64,000 bases of DNA from Catellatospora vulcania (GCF_009720385.1 NZ_WARX01000036.1:42397-106396); one strand, 5' to 3'. Numbered from the stretch's first letter, positions 36,676 to 45,685 are shown. Numbers and translations are program-made. Notes: a model not told the origin generated them from the letters alone.

Positions 36676-37956
36676 TCAGCCGAGCAGGCCCGCCTCGCGG
36701 GCGGCCTTCAGCGACGGCTTCACCCGGTACGTCGGACCGACCAGTTCGGCCACCGCGTCCAGGGTCTTCAGGCCCTCGCCGGTGTTGTAGACGACCGTCT
36801 CCAGGTCCGGGTCGAGCCGGCCGGAGGCGACCAGCTTCGCGGTCACCGCGGTGGTCACCCCGCCCGCGGTCTCCGCGAAGACGCCGGTGGTACGCGCCAG
36901 CAGCCGGATCGCGTCCCGGATCTCGTCGTCGGAGGCGTAGTCCATCCAGCCGCCGGTGCGGCGCACCGCCTCCAGCGCGTACAGGCCGGCGGCCGGGTCG
37001 CCGATGTTCAGCGACTTCGCGATGCCGGTCGGCTTCACGGGGGTGATCACGTCGGTGCCCGCGTGCAGCGCGGTGGCGATCGGGTTGCAGCCCAGCGACT
37101 GCGCGCCGAACACCTTCCAGCCGCCCTCGGGCGCGACGGCCAGGCCGGAGGACACCAGCTCCTCGAACGCCTTGTCAATCTTGGTGAGCAGCTCGCCGGA
37201 GGCCATCGGGACGACCACCTGCGCAGGGATGCGCCAGCCGAGCTGCTCGGCCACCTCGTACCCCAGCGTCTTGGAACCCTCGGCGTAGAACGGGCGCACG
37301 TTCACGTTGACGAACGCGGTGTCCTCGAACTCGTCGGTCTCCACCAGTTCGGAGCACAGCCGGTTGACGTCGTCGTACGAGCCCTCGATGGCGACCAGGT
37401 CACCGCCGTACACCGCGGTGGTGATGATCTTGCCGGGCTCCAGGTCGTGCGGGATGAACACGATCGAGGGCACACCCGCGCGGGCGGCGTGCGCGGCGAC
37501 CGAGTTCGCCAGGTTGCCGGTGGAGGCGCAGGCGTAGCGGGTGAACCCGAGTGCCTTCGCGGCGGTCAGCGCGACCGACACCACGCGGTCCTTGAACGAG
37601 TGCGTCGGGTTGGCCGAGTCGTCCTTCACCCACAGCGGTGCGCGCAGGCCGATCTCGGCGGCCAGCGCGTCGGCGCGTACCAGCGGGGTCAGACCCGGGT
37701 TGAGCGTCACCCGGTCGGCGGCGTGCTGGCCGACCGGCAGCAGGCCCGCGTACCGCCAGATGTTCTGCGGCCCCGCCTCGATCTGGGCGCGGGTCACCTT
37801 GGCCAGCGACTCCGCGTCGTACCAGACCTCGAGCGGGCCGAAACACTCGTAACAGGCGTGCTGGGCCGCGAGCGGGAAGCGGGCGCCACAGCCGCGGCAC
37901 TCCAGGCCGCGCGCGGGGGAATCGACACCGAGGGGCGCGATGACGGCAGACGTCAT
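36676..37956 (-). CDS. thrC: Threonine synthase
   Basis: A 426-residue fold-type II PLP enzyme. An N-terminal zinc-ribbon-like segment CRGCGARFPLAAQHACYECF (residues 20-39) is typical of this subclass. The PLP lysine is in SANPTHSFKDRVV, with CASTGNLANSVAAHAARAG as phosphate-binding/substrate loop and PMASGELLTKIDKAFEELV after it. It converts O-phospho-L-homoserine to threonine and phosphate. A SAM-I riboswitch precedes it and its P1 helix contains the ribosome site, so S-adenosylmethionine should reduce its translation. In Streptomyces, from memory, thrC is also close to a csp gene and groEL2. Confidence 0.93.
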   Translation of the reverse strand: MTSAVIAPLGVDSPARGLECRGCGARFPLAAQHACYECFGPLEVWYDAESLAKVTRAQIEAGPQNIWRYAGLLPVGQHAADRVTLNPGLTPLVRADALAAEIGLRAPLWVKDDSANPTHSFKDRVVSVALTAAKALGFTRYACASTGNLANSVAAHAARAGVPSIVFIPHDLEPGKIITTAVYGGDLVAIEGSYDDVNRLCSELVETDEFEDTAFVNVNVRPFYAEGSKTLGYEVAEQLGWRIPAQVVVPMASGELLTKIDKAFEELVSSGLAVAPEGGWKVFGAQSLGCNPIATALHAGTDVITPVKPTGIAKSLNIGDPAAGLYALEAVRRTGGWMDYASDDEIRDAIRLLARTTGVFAETAGGVTTAVTAKLVASGRLDPDLETVVYNTGEGLKTLDAVAELVGPTYRVKPSLKAAREAGLLG

Positions 37957-37965
37957 GAGATGTTT

Positions 37966-38080
37966 CCTCTCATCTTCCCGGCGTCACCGATCTGGCCCGC
38001 CGGACGGAGTTGGCACCTGCCATCGATGGTGGTTGCCGGAGCGTCGTCGGGCCGTGTCCCTCAGCTCCTCTGGATGAGGG
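37966..38080 (-). promoter_or_regulatory. SAM-I (S-box) riboswitch of thrC
   Basis: On the minus strand: CCCTCATCCAGAGGAGCTGA, then GGGACACGGCCCGACGACGC, CTCCGGCAACC, a variable arm, GGTGCCAACTCC, and finally GGGAAGATGAGAGG. These are the conserved S-box blocks in order. P1 pairs CTCATC with GATGAG. The 3' strand of P1 runs directly into AGAGGA, the Shine-Dalgarno 9 nt before the thrC ATG, so closing P1 would hide the ribosome site. No separate terminator is visible. Confidence 0.88.
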
Positions 38081-38222
38081 TATTCAGTTGTGCTTTGCAG
38101 TTAAGCAGAACCGAGATCGCCGTTTCCAGCGTTCCCAGCGGATGAGATGCACGCCTCACCCGCCACAGCGGCGAAAACCGGCGGGTCGCGACGGTGGGGA
38201 GACCGTCGCGACCCGTGGGCGT

Positions 38223-38310
38223 CAGGAAGGCGCCCTTGCTCCACGTATACCGATGAGCAGAGCCGCTGCCCGTCTCACTGCCGTGGGCCGATCATCCTTT
38301 CCTCAAGGCT
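38223..38310. repeat. Diverged GGCGCCCTT intergenic element (copy B)
   Basis: AGGAAGGCGCCCTTGCTCCACG, GATGAGCAGAGCCGCTGCCC, GTCTCACTGCC and ATCATCCTTTCCTC. It is collinear with the element at 1457-1545. It overlaps the stop codon of the minus-strand gene ending at 38303. The rest of the gap (38081-38222) holds no feature I recognise. Confidence 0.6.
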
Positions 38311-39052
38311 TGAGGAGGTCGCGGATTGCTTTCGCGTCGGTGGTGGCGGCGCGCAGGTGGGTGCGCGCGGTGCGGGCGTCGGCGCGGGCGGCGGTGGTCC
38401 TGGCCTTGATGGCGGCGGCGTCGGGGCCGGGCTGGACGGCGAGCAGCTCGTCGGCGAGGCCGGACAGGGCCGATCCCATCGCGTCGAGCTCGGACTTCAT
38501 GTGCGCCAGCTTGGCCTCGGCGTCGCCGACGTCCTTGCCGGCGGATCTGGCCGCCGCGACGGCCTGGGCGAGCTTGTCGTGCAGGGTGCGCAGCCGGGTC
38601 AGGGCCGCGGACTCCACATCTGCCGCCAGCGTCAGATGGACCTGGGGACGGACCAGCAGGTACACGCGGTAGTCCTCGACCATGCTGCGGGCGTCGGCGC
38701 GGACCGCCTCCGGCGTGGTCTCGGCGGCGACCTTGGCGCGCAGCTCGGTCAGGCCCGCGATGTCCGCATCGATGATCTTCTGCAGCGCCGTCTGGTGGGC
38801 GTCGGTCAGGCGCGCCGCGTTGCGGATCGCCACCCCCTCGGCGCGCAGCAGGGCGAGCCGGCCGTCGATGCGTACGGTGGTCAGCTTCTTGGCGTTGGCC
38901 AGGTTCGCGGCCTGGTCTGCCGCCTGCACGGCGACTCCGGCGACAGGGGTGACCGCCTGCGCCGGCATCCCGGTGGCGGCGGCGAGCGCGGTCGCGGTCA
39001 GTGTCATGGCGGCGAACAGCAGCCCACGGCGGATCAGCAGGTCAGTCTTCAT
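38303..39052 (-). CDS. Secreted helical (coiled-coil) protein, unknown function
   Basis: A 249-residue protein. Residues 1-33 form a signal peptide (basic start MKTDLLIRR, hydrophobic core, AQA cleavage site). The rest is Ala/Leu-rich alpha-helix with heptad-like spacing and no cysteine, e.g. AEAKLAHMKSELDAMGSALS and DARTARTHLRAATTDAKAI. It looks like an extracellular helical bundle. It overlaps the upstream lipoprotein gene by 11 bp, so the two are made together and probably interact at the cell surface. No family recognised. Confidence 0.75.
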   Translation of the reverse strand: MKTDLLIRRGLLFAAMTLTATALAAATGMPAQAVTPVAGVAVQAADQAANLANAKKLTTVRIDGRLALLRAEGVAIRNAARLTDAHQTALQKIIDADIAGLTELRAKVAAETTPEAVRADARSMVEDYRVYLLVRPQVHLTLAADVESAALTRLRTLHDKLAQAVAAARSAGKDVGDAEAKLAHMKSELDAMGSALSGLADELLAVQPGPDAAAIKARTTAARADARTARTHLRAATTDAKAIRDLLKP

Positions 39053-39326
39053 CGTTCGGGCTCTCCTCTGCCTTCTTCAGCTGTCCGTCGAGTTCCGCCA
39101 GCAGCTTGTCGAGTTCCACGAGGTCCTTGTCGGCCTGGCTGACCGCGGCGGCCGCGTCCACGGGCGCGGTCGTCTTCGGCGCGGACGCGGGGGTGGTGGC
39201 GACGACGCCGCTCCCGGTGTCCGGCCCGGCCGGCGGCAGCGCGTCCCGGTTGCCGCCCCCACGGCACCCGCTCAGCGCGACCCCGAGGGCGACCGCTAGG
39301 GCCGTCATGGCGATGGCACGTCTCAT
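39042..39326 (-). CDS. Small lipoprotein
   Basis: 94 residues from ATG 39326: MRRAIAMTALAVALGVALSG followed by C, a lipobox (LSGC) at residue 21. A short low-complexity spacer and a charged helical end (ADKDLVELDKLLAELDGQLK) follow. The mature protein would be attached to the outer face of the membrane and could pair with the helical secreted protein encoded by the overlapping downstream gene. No family recognised. Confidence 0.75.
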   Translation of the reverse strand: MRRAIAMTALAVALGVALSGCRGGGNRDALPPAGPDTGSGVVATTPASAPKTTAPVDAAAAVSQADKDLVELDKLLAELDGQLKKAEESPNDED

Positions 39327-39438
39327 GAACCGCACTCTGCCCACGCCATGTCAGACCGGAGCGCCCGCCATGTAAGCGCCACGTCAGGATCACCCCGGGC
39401 ACCGGGCCGGACGCAGCTCCCGACACCCCGCCCGTAAT

Positions 39439-39499
39439 AGACGTTGGCCTATCTGATCGAGTTTTCGAAGATCGAACTCGATCAGATAGGCCAACGTCT
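39439..39499. repeat. Intergenic palindrome, ACGTTGGCCTAT family (copy 1)
   Basis: Perfect 25-bp arms at 39439-39463 and 39475-39499 with an 11-nt loop. It begins AGACGTTGGCCTATCTGATC. A second copy with a partly different inner arm is at 57766-57824. It lies 45 bp beyond the permease stop (minus strand). Confidence 0.9.
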
Positions 39500-39544
39500 T
39501 TGCGAAGCGCCCCGAGCCGCGGCCCACGCCGCTCGCGCGGTCTG

Positions 39545-40438
39545 TCAGGAGACGACGTCCTTGCGGGAGAAACGGTAGAAGGCCAGGGCGCAGAAGGCGG
39601 TGAAGTAACAGACCGCCGAGATGGTGCCCTTGATGATGTCGTCGAACTGCATCGGCGTCGTGAGCAACCCCAGATAGGCCTGCGCGAAATGCGTCGGCAG
39701 GAAGTTGCGCAGCTCGCCCAGGGCGGTGATCTGGTCCAGGATCGAGGACACGATGTAGAGCAGCACCGCGCCGCCGACCGCGCCGAGCGGTGCGTCCGTG
39801 AGCACCGAGAGCAGGAAGGCCAGCCCGGCCACGACCAGCATGTTGATGCCCAGGAAGCCGGCGGTGGCCAGCAGGCGCAGCATGCCTTCCCCGGCGGGGA
39901 TCTCCGCGGCGATACCCGACTGCAGCGGATGCCAGCCGTAGCGCAGCGTGCCCAGCAGCAGGGCCGTGCCGAGCAGGGTCAGGATCGCCAGCGCCGAGTA
40001 GCTGAGCGCGACCGCCAGCTTGATCCCGAGCAGGCGCGCCCGCGGCACCGGCACCGCCAGCAGGTAGCGCAGGCTGCCCCAGCTCGCCTCGGCGGCGACC
40101 GTGTCCCCGTGGAACAGCGCCACCACCACGACCAGCAGGAAACTGGCCGAGACGAACAGCGCGAACATGGCGAAGTTCAGCCCGCCGGAGATCGCCGCGT
40201 CGGACAGCTGGGAGAACTGGCCCCGGCCGGAGCGGCCGTCGTCGTCACTGCCGCCCAGCTCGAACGCGACCAGCAGGATGATCGGCAGCACCACCATGAA
40301 GCCCAGCGCAAGCTGGGTCCGCTTGCGCCGCCACTGCCGGGCGAACTCGGCGGCGTAGGTCAGCGTGCGGCCCGCGCGGTACCCCGCCGCCGCCCCGTCG
40401 CCCTGCGCTGCGCGTTCTGCTTTCAGCTCTACGCTCAT
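39545..40438 (-). CDS. ABC-2 type transporter permease
   Basis: A 297-residue protein with six hydrophobic helices. After the first (about residues 45-65) come FAMFALFVSASFLLVVVVAL, a WGSLRYLLAVPVPRARLLGI loop (the EExxGT-like coupling region of ABC-2 permeases) and further helices to GTISAVCYFTAFCALAFYRF. It overlaps the upstream hydrolase-ATPase gene by 4 bp (ATGA), so it is the membrane partner of that ATPase. Exported substrate unknown. Confidence 0.85.
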   Translation of the reverse strand: MSVELKAERAAQGDGAAAGYRAGRTLTYAAEFARQWRRKRTQLALGFMVVLPIILLVAFELGGSDDDGRSGRGQFSQLSDAAISGGLNFAMFALFVSASFLLVVVVALFHGDTVAAEASWGSLRYLLAVPVPRARLLGIKLAVALSYSALAILTLLGTALLLGTLRYGWHPLQSGIAAEIPAGEGMLRLLATAGFLGINMLVVAGLAFLLSVLTDAPLGAVGGAVLLYIVSSILDQITALGELRNFLPTHFAQAYLGLLTTPMQFDDIIKGTISAVCYFTAFCALAFYRFSRKDVVS

Positions 40439-43287
40439 CGGTCACCACTTCCCGCCGTCGAGTCGCCCACCAGGGCCAGGAACGCGTCCTCCAGGCGGCG
40501 CCGCGGCGTCACCCGGTCGATGCCGACGCCCGCCCGCACCAGCGCGGAGACCGCCTCGGTGCGGCTGACGTCGCCGAGGTCCACCACGAGCGTGCGCTCG
40601 CCGTCGACCGCGTACCCGGCGACGCCGTCGAGGCGGTCGAGGGTCTTGCTGGCCAGGTCGATGTCGGTCACGTCGAGCAGCGTCGTCGGGCTGTCTCCGA
40701 CGATCTCGTCGACCCGGCCGGACGCCACCACCCGTCCCTTGTGCACCACGACCGCGTGGGTGCAGGTCTGCTCGACCTCGGCCAGCAGGTGGCTGGAGAC
40801 CAGCACGGCCCGCCCGTCGGAGGCGTATCGCTGCAGCACCCGGCGCATCTCGGCGATCTGCGGCGGGTCGAGCCCGTCCGTCGGCTCGTCGAGCACCAGC
40901 AACTCCGGCATACCGAGCATGGCCTGGGCCACGGCCAGGCGCTGCTTCATACCGTGGCTGTAGTTCTTGACCTTGCGCTTGACGGCGTCGCCGAGGCCCG
41001 CGATGGCCAGCGCGTCGTCGAACCGGGCCTCCTCCCACGGCCGCCCGGTGGCCCGCCAGTACGCGGCGAGGTTCTGCTCACCGGACAGGTGCGGAAGGAA
41101 GCCGGGGCCCTCGACCAGCGCGCCGATCCGGGACAGCACCGGCGCGCCCGGGGCCAGCCGGTGCCCGAAGATGAGCACCTCACCGGCGGTGGCCTGGGTC
41201 AGCCCCATCAGCACGCGCAGGCTGGTGGTCTTGCCCGCGCCGTTCGGGCCGAGCAGGCCGACCACCTGGCCGCGCTCGACCGTGAAGTCGATGCTGTCCA
41301 CGGCCACGAAGTCGCCGTACGTCTTGCGCAGGCCGCGCACCCACAGCGGGGTGTCGGCGTGCGCGGCGGAGACCGAGTGGTCCACCCGCCGGTGCCGCCG
41401 CCGGGCCACGAAGATCACGATCGCCAGCCCGACGGCCAGCAGCGCGAGCAGTCCGAGCAGCACGTACAGCCAGATCGCGTCGGCGGTGGCGATCGGGGTC
41501 CCGGGGACCGTGGGCAGGGTGACCGCCGCGCCGCCGTCGGCCGGGCCGACCGCCACCGTGTAGTCGACCGGGGCTACCGGGCCCAGGTAGGACTGGTCGG
41601 CGGTGGCGACGGTGACCCGCAGGCGGTGGCCGGCCTCGAACTCGCGCACGATGCCGGGCAGCGTCACCCGCACCGGGTGCGCCTGGTCGATGCTGGTCGG
41701 CAGGCCGGTCAGCCGCACCGGCGCGATCAGGCCCATGCTCAGCGCGGCCGAGCCGTTCGGGTCGACGTCGTACAGCTTGACGAACAGCACCGCCTCGCCC
41801 GTCGGCGACGCCGCCCGGATCAGCACGCTCGGCGTGCCGACCACGCTCACCGCCTGCTCCAGCGGCGCCGACTCGAAGCGCGCGTGCTGGCCGGGCAGGT
41901 CGCTGACGGCCCCGTTGACGAAGCTCGACAGCGCGCCCGAACCCGTGCCGGGCAGCGAGGACAGGGCGGCCGGGGTGCCGTTGGGCGGGTTGGCCACGGT
42001 ACGCGGACCGCCGCTCACCGGCACCTGCACGGTGCCCTGCCCGGCCAGTCCCGGATAGTCGGTGACCTGGTATCCGGTCGCCATGGTGCCCCGGTCCACC
42101 GCGTCCAGCCCGGTGATCCGCGAGTACGTGAAACTGCCCGCCGGGGCCGCGCCGTTGCCCTTGAGGTAGTGGTCGAACCACTGCGCGGTCAGGTACTTGA
42201 GCCGGTCGGAGTCGGACTGCGGGCCGTCGCCGCCGTCGTGGCCGCCGCTGAACCAGGCGACCCGCACCGGCGTGCCGTTCGCGGCGATGCCGCGCGCGTT
42301 GGCGTCGGCCTCGCTCAGCGGGAACAGCGAGTCGGCCAGGCCCTGGATCAGCAGCGTGGGCGCCTTGATCTGGTTGAGCACCGAGGCCGGGCTGCGCTGC
42401 GCGAGCTGCTCTCGCGAGGCCGCGTCGAGCCGTCCGGCGGCCGCCACGCGCAGGTAGGTCTGGCAGATGTCGGCGGCCCAGCGCCCGCACTGCGGGTTGA
42501 GGTTCGCGGGCCCGGCCGCGCCGTCACCCGGCACCGCGCCGCCCGTGCCGCCCGCACCGTTCGCGCCGCCCGCACCGAGTGACTCCAGGTCCAGGCCGCC
42601 ACCGCCGCCGCGTCCGCCGGACATGCCAGAGCTGAAGAAGACCCCGGCCCACGCCTGCTTGAACACGCCGTCGTCGGTGGTGTCCGCGGACTGCGCGAAC
42701 AGCGAGTTGCCGAGGTCGTTCCACGTGATCATCGGGACGATCGCGTCGACCCGCTTGTCCTGCGCCGCGAGCAGCAGGGACAGCGCGCCGCCGTACGAGC
42801 CGCCGAGCACGCCGACCCGCGGGTCGCCCGAGGCGTCGAGCTGGATGTCGTCGCGCTTGGCGAGGTGGTCCAGCAGCCGCTGGGCGTCGCGGACCTCGTA
42901 GTCCGGGGAGTTCAGGTGGATCTGCCCGGTGCTCGCCCCGAAGCCCTGCGCGGTCCAGGTGAGCACCGCGTAGCCGAGCCCGGCCAGGTCCTGGGCGTCC
43001 GTCGCGACGCTCTCCTTCGTGCCGCCGAACCCGTGCGCCAGCAGCAGCGCCGGCGCCTTCTTCCCGGCGGACGCGCCGTCGGGCAGGTAGAGCCGGGTGT
43101 CGAGGGTGACATCGGAGTCGCCGAGCGGGCCGGTGCGTACCGCCACCCGCTCGTCCACCGTGCGGTAGCCGGGGTCCGCGGGCCACACCGCCCAGGCCGC
43201 CAGACCGGCGAGCAGCACCACGCCGACGCCTCCGGCGATCCACCGTCTATTGATCTTCGCCCGTACTCGGGCCGCGAGCGCGCGCAT
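40435..43287 (-). CDS. Fusion of extracellular alpha/beta hydrolase (S15/CocE-like) with ABC transporter ATPase
   Basis: 950 residues from ATG 43287. The first helix (about 13-34) is followed by an alpha/beta hydrolase with AHGFGGTKES, the nucleophile elbow GVLGGSYGGALSL (Ser about 162), a later Asp-containing SLFPLSEADANA region and SGGHDGGDG (His). An X-Pro-dipeptidyl-peptidase C-terminal-type beta domain comes next (RVTLPGIVREFEAGHRLRVT). A second helix (~617-638) then leads into a complete ATPase: Walker A GLLGPNGAGKTTSLRV (~676), signature YSHGMKQRLAVAQ, Walker B LLVLDEPTDGLDPP. The hydrolase would lie outside and the ATPase inside. Confidence 0.88.
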   Translation of the reverse strand: MRALAARVRAKINRRWIAGGVGVVLLAGLAAWAVWPADPGYRTVDERVAVRTGPLGDSDVTLDTRLYLPDGASAGKKAPALLLAHGFGGTKESVATDAQDLAGLGYAVLTWTAQGFGASTGQIHLNSPDYEVRDAQRLLDHLAKRDDIQLDASGDPRVGVLGGSYGGALSLLLAAQDKRVDAIVPMITWNDLGNSLFAQSADTTDDGVFKQAWAGVFFSSGMSGGRGGGGGLDLESLGAGGANGAGGTGGAVPGDGAAGPANLNPQCGRWAADICQTYLRVAAAGRLDAASREQLAQRSPASVLNQIKAPTLLIQGLADSLFPLSEADANARGIAANGTPVRVAWFSGGHDGGDGPQSDSDRLKYLTAQWFDHYLKGNGAAPAGSFTYSRITGLDAVDRGTMATGYQVTDYPGLAGQGTVQVPVSGGPRTVANPPNGTPAALSSLPGTGSGALSSFVNGAVSDLPGQHARFESAPLEQAVSVVGTPSVLIRAASPTGEAVLFVKLYDVDPNGSAALSMGLIAPVRLTGLPTSIDQAHPVRVTLPGIVREFEAGHRLRVTVATADQSYLGPVAPVDYTVAVGPADGGAAVTLPTVPGTPIATADAIWLYVLLGLLALLAVGLAIVIFVARRRHRRVDHSVSAAHADTPLWVRGLRKTYGDFVAVDSIDFTVERGQVVGLLGPNGAGKTTSLRVLMGLTQATAGEVLIFGHRLAPGAPVLSRIGALVEGPGFLPHLSGEQNLAAYWRATGRPWEEARFDDALAIAGLGDAVKRKVKNYSHGMKQRLAVAQAMLGMPELLVLDEPTDGLDPPQIAEMRRVLQRYASDGRAVLVSSHLLAEVEQTCTHAVVVHKGRVVASGRVDEIVGDSPTTLLDVTDIDLASKTLDRLDGVAGYAVDGERTLVVDLGDVSRTEAVSALVRAGVGIDRVTPRRRLEDAFLALVGDSTAGSGDR

Positions 43288-43385
43288 GACCGCCACAGTA
43301 CGGCGCAGCACCGGTGGACCCATCGGGGACAACCCCCACGCAAGCTGAGAGTTCTTTCAGCCGGCGTGCGGGTGGCCTCCAGCTT

Positions 43386-44000
43386 TCAGCAGCCCTCGCC
43401 CTCGGTGTAGCGGAACTCCAGCGTCTCGGCGCTGCCCGCCTCGATGCCCTGGAGCACGCCCGCCTTGGTGAACCGGAAGAACAGCGTGTTCTTGCCGCTG
43501 TTGACCGACAGCGCCTTCTCGCCGTTCGGGCCGGGCAGCTCCTTGGCCCCGGCGTACATCGCCTTGACGTCGGCGAGCTTCGCGCCGACCTTCGCCCCGG
43601 CCGCGGTCTGGTGCGACTTGCCGTCCGTGCTGAACCACAGCAGTTCGCCGTTGTAGAAGACCACCGCCACGTCCGCGTACGCGCCGCTGCCGAACCCGGC
43701 GACCCAGCCGGGGCAGCCCGCCGCGCTCTGCTTCTTGGTGACCAGCTTGTCGGCGTCGGCCTTGGCCAGGGCCAGCCCGATCTTGTACGGCCCGTACCCG
43801 CCTGCGGTGATGAAGCCCTTGTCCACCTTCGGGCTGGCGCTCGGCGCGGGAGCCGCCGCACTGCTCGGCACGGCCGACGGGGAAAGCGAGGTGATGGCCG
43901 TGGGCGCGGCGGCGGGGGTGCCGCCGTCGTCGCAGGCGGCGGTGAGGCCCAGCACAGCCAAGGCCAGGAGCGGGAGACAACGGCGGAGGTTCGATCGCAT
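43386..44000 (-). CDS. Lipoprotein, unknown function
   Basis: A 204-residue protein with signal MRSNLRRCLPLLALAVLGLT and a lipobox-like AAC (Cys about residue 23), then a Ser/Ala/Pro linker (about 25-60) and a globular domain starting GFITAGGYGPYKIGLALAKA. That domain contains CPGWVAGFGSGAYADVAVVF and ends in EFRYTEGEGC. The two domain cysteines may form a disulfide. This is a common secreted-domain design in actinomycetes, without known activity. It lies between the hydrolase-ATPase gene and the DUF3263 gene on the same strand but with its own gaps. Confidence 0.75.
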   Translation of the reverse strand: MRSNLRRCLPLLALAVLGLTAACDDGGTPAAAPTAITSLSPSAVPSSAAAPAPSASPKVDKGFITAGGYGPYKIGLALAKADADKLVTKKQSAAGCPGWVAGFGSGAYADVAVVFYNGELLWFSTDGKSHQTAAGAKVGAKLADVKAMYAGAKELPGPNGEKALSVNSGKNTLFFRFTKAGVLQGIEAGSAETLEFRYTEGEGC

Positions 44001-44142
44001 GGCTGGCAGGGTCTCAGCGGTGGATCACGGAACGATCAAGAGATCGCGAAGATGACAGCCGCCCCCGAACTGCGGCACTCGGCGCCGCCGCCAGGGGTCA
44101 GCGGTGCTGCGGGCAGGGTTCAACGAGTGCCGCGGACAGTGC

Positions 44143-44544
44143 TCAACGGGTGCTGCGGGTGCGGGCCCGGCTGCCGCGCAGCCGCCGCAGCCGGCCGACG
44201 AGCACCGGGTCGTGCGCCAGCGCCGCCGGGTTGTCGAGCAGCGCGTTCAGCAGCTGGTAGTAACGCGTCGCGGAGACCTCGAACTGATCGCGGATCGCCT
44301 GCTCCTTGGCCCCGGCGTGCCGCCACCACTGCTGCTCGAAGGCGAGGATGTGCCGGTCCCGCTCGGACAGCGCCTCGTCCTCGGTGACCACGGCCGCCGC
44401 GGGCAGGTCGGAGTCGACCTCGTCGTCGCGCTCGGCGGACGGGACCAGGTCGAGCGGGGACGGCTCGCGCCGGGGAGCCGGGAGCAGGGGCAGTTCCTCC
44501 AGGTCGCTGCCGTCGGCACGCGGACGATGTCTGACCTGCTCCAT
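44143..44544 (-). CDS. DUF3263 family protein
   Basis: 133 residues from ATG 44544, preceded by GGGGAGGGGACAAA. An N-terminal acidic, Pro-rich region of about 60 residues leads into the DUF3263 core: LSERDRHILAFEQQWWRHAG, then AKEQAIRDQFEVSATRYYQLLNALLDNP. The core looks like a small helix-turn-helix, and the family is restricted to actinobacteria. DNA binding is plausible, but no target is known. The C-terminus is Arg-rich (RLRRLRGSRARTRSTR). Confidence 0.85.
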   Translation of the reverse strand: MEQVRHRPRADGSDLEELPLLPAPRREPSPLDLVPSAERDDEVDSDLPAAAVVTEDEALSERDRHILAFEQQWWRHAGAKEQAIRDQFEVSATRYYQLLNALLDNPAALAHDPVLVGRLRRLRGSRARTRSTR

Positions 44545-44637
44545 TTTGTCCCCTCCCCATGGGCCACGTCCCACGAGTCTAGGTGCGCTGTCGTGATCAA
44601 CGAAAGACCTGTGATCAGGGTTGCCGTGCCACAAAAG

Positions 44638-44688
44638 AGGCCGGGCGGCCCGGGTGTCCGTAGACCGGATACCCGGGCCGCCCGGCCC
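44638..44688. terminator. Strong hairpin terminator
   Basis: A 20-bp arm CCGGGCGGCCCGGGTGTCCG (44641-44660) pairs with 44666-44685 with a single mismatch and a TAGAC loop. It lies just past the stop of the ABC permease gene ending at 44699. Confidence 0.88.
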
Positions 44689-44698
44689 TATGCGTGCC

Positions 44699-45685
44699 TC
44701 AGCTGATGTCGCGACGACGCATCTGCCAGAAGGCGAGCACCAGCACCACCGCGACCAGACCCAGCGCCATCGAGCCGCTGTCCTGCCAGGTGATCAGCAG
44801 CTCCGGCGGGTTGCAGTTGCCCGCGTTGTCGCAGACGGTCTCCGGCGAACTCCAGTCCACCAGCTTCATCTCTTTGTTCATCCAGGCGAAGATGTGGATC
44901 GGCACCAGGTACTGCTCCCAGAACGGCACCCGGACCATCTGGAACAGGATGGTCAGGCCCACCTGCCCGACGATCACCACGGCCAGGGCCGCGCCCAGCG
45001 CGAGACCGGTGTGCCGCCCGATCGAGGCCAGCCCGAAGCCGAGCGCCCCGAACGCCAGGATCATGCCCAGCCCGCGCAACGCGGTCAGCCCGAACGACTG
45101 CCACACCCCCGGCGTCAGGCCCTCCGTGGTGCCGCGCAGCTCACCTGCCGCCCACAGGATGCCGGTCCAGACACCCAGCGCCAGGATGGACAGCGCGGCC
45201 ACCGACAGCAGCATCACGCCCAGCTTGGTGCCGAGCACCTTCATCCGTTTCGGCTGCCAGGTCAGCAGGTTCATCATCGACCCGGAGGCCCACTCCGCCC
45301 CGACGAACGACGCCCCCAGCAGGAACGCCACCATCGCCATGATCGCGGCCCAGACCAGGAACAGCTCGCCGTACATCGACTTGAAGTCGAACGACGGCGG
45401 CATGAAGTCCTCGGCCCGGAAGTCGGACCGCTGCGGTCCGGTCCAGCCGTCCTCGGGACACTTCTCGCCGCACTCGCGCTTGTACTGCTCGTAGTAGCGA
45501 ACCTGCTCCTGGTACATCGCCTCGGCCGCCACCTCGCCCCTGGCACGCGCCTCGGCGGTCGGCTTGGAGTGGAATGCGAACAGGATCGACGCGATCGTCA
45601 CCAGCAGCAGGAGACCGATCGGGAACACCCAGCGGGTCAGCCGGCGCTTGAAGAAGCGCCGCCGCTCAGCACGCGCCAGACTCAT
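44699..45685 (-). CDS. ABC transporter permease
   Basis: 328 residues from ATG 45685, with GAGGAGAAGG just upstream. One helix near the N-terminus (about 17-38) is followed by a ~75-residue extracytoplasmic loop with two cysteines (RECGEKCPEDGW). Five more helices follow, the fourth-to-fifth region reading GMILAFGALGFGLASIGRHT. It is the membrane half of an ABC exporter whose ATPase is encoded 64 bp upstream. The large loop between helices 1 and 2 is the usual ABC-2 variation in antibiotic-export permeases. Confidence 0.85.
   Translation of the reverse strand: MSLARAERRRFFKRRLTRWVFPIGLLLLVTIASILFAFHSKPTAEARARGEVAAEAMYQEQVRYYEQYKRECGEKCPEDGWTGPQRSDFRAEDFMPPSFDFKSMYGELFLVWAAIMAMVAFLLGASFVGAEWASGSMMNLLTWQPKRMKVLGTKLGVMLLSVAALSILALGVWTGILWAAGELRGTTEGLTPGVWQSFGLTALRGLGMILAFGALGFGLASIGRHTGLALGAALAVVIVGQVGLTILFQMVRVPFWEQYLVPIHIFAWMNKEMKLVDWSSPETVCDNAGNCNPPELLITWQDSGSMALGLVAVVLVLAFWQMRRRDIS

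Noticed and set aside
40435..43287. Frameshift joining two separate genes
   Set aside because: The reading frame is continuous, with a plausible linker and transmembrane helix between the domains; nothing in the sequence suggests an error, though resequencing would settle it.
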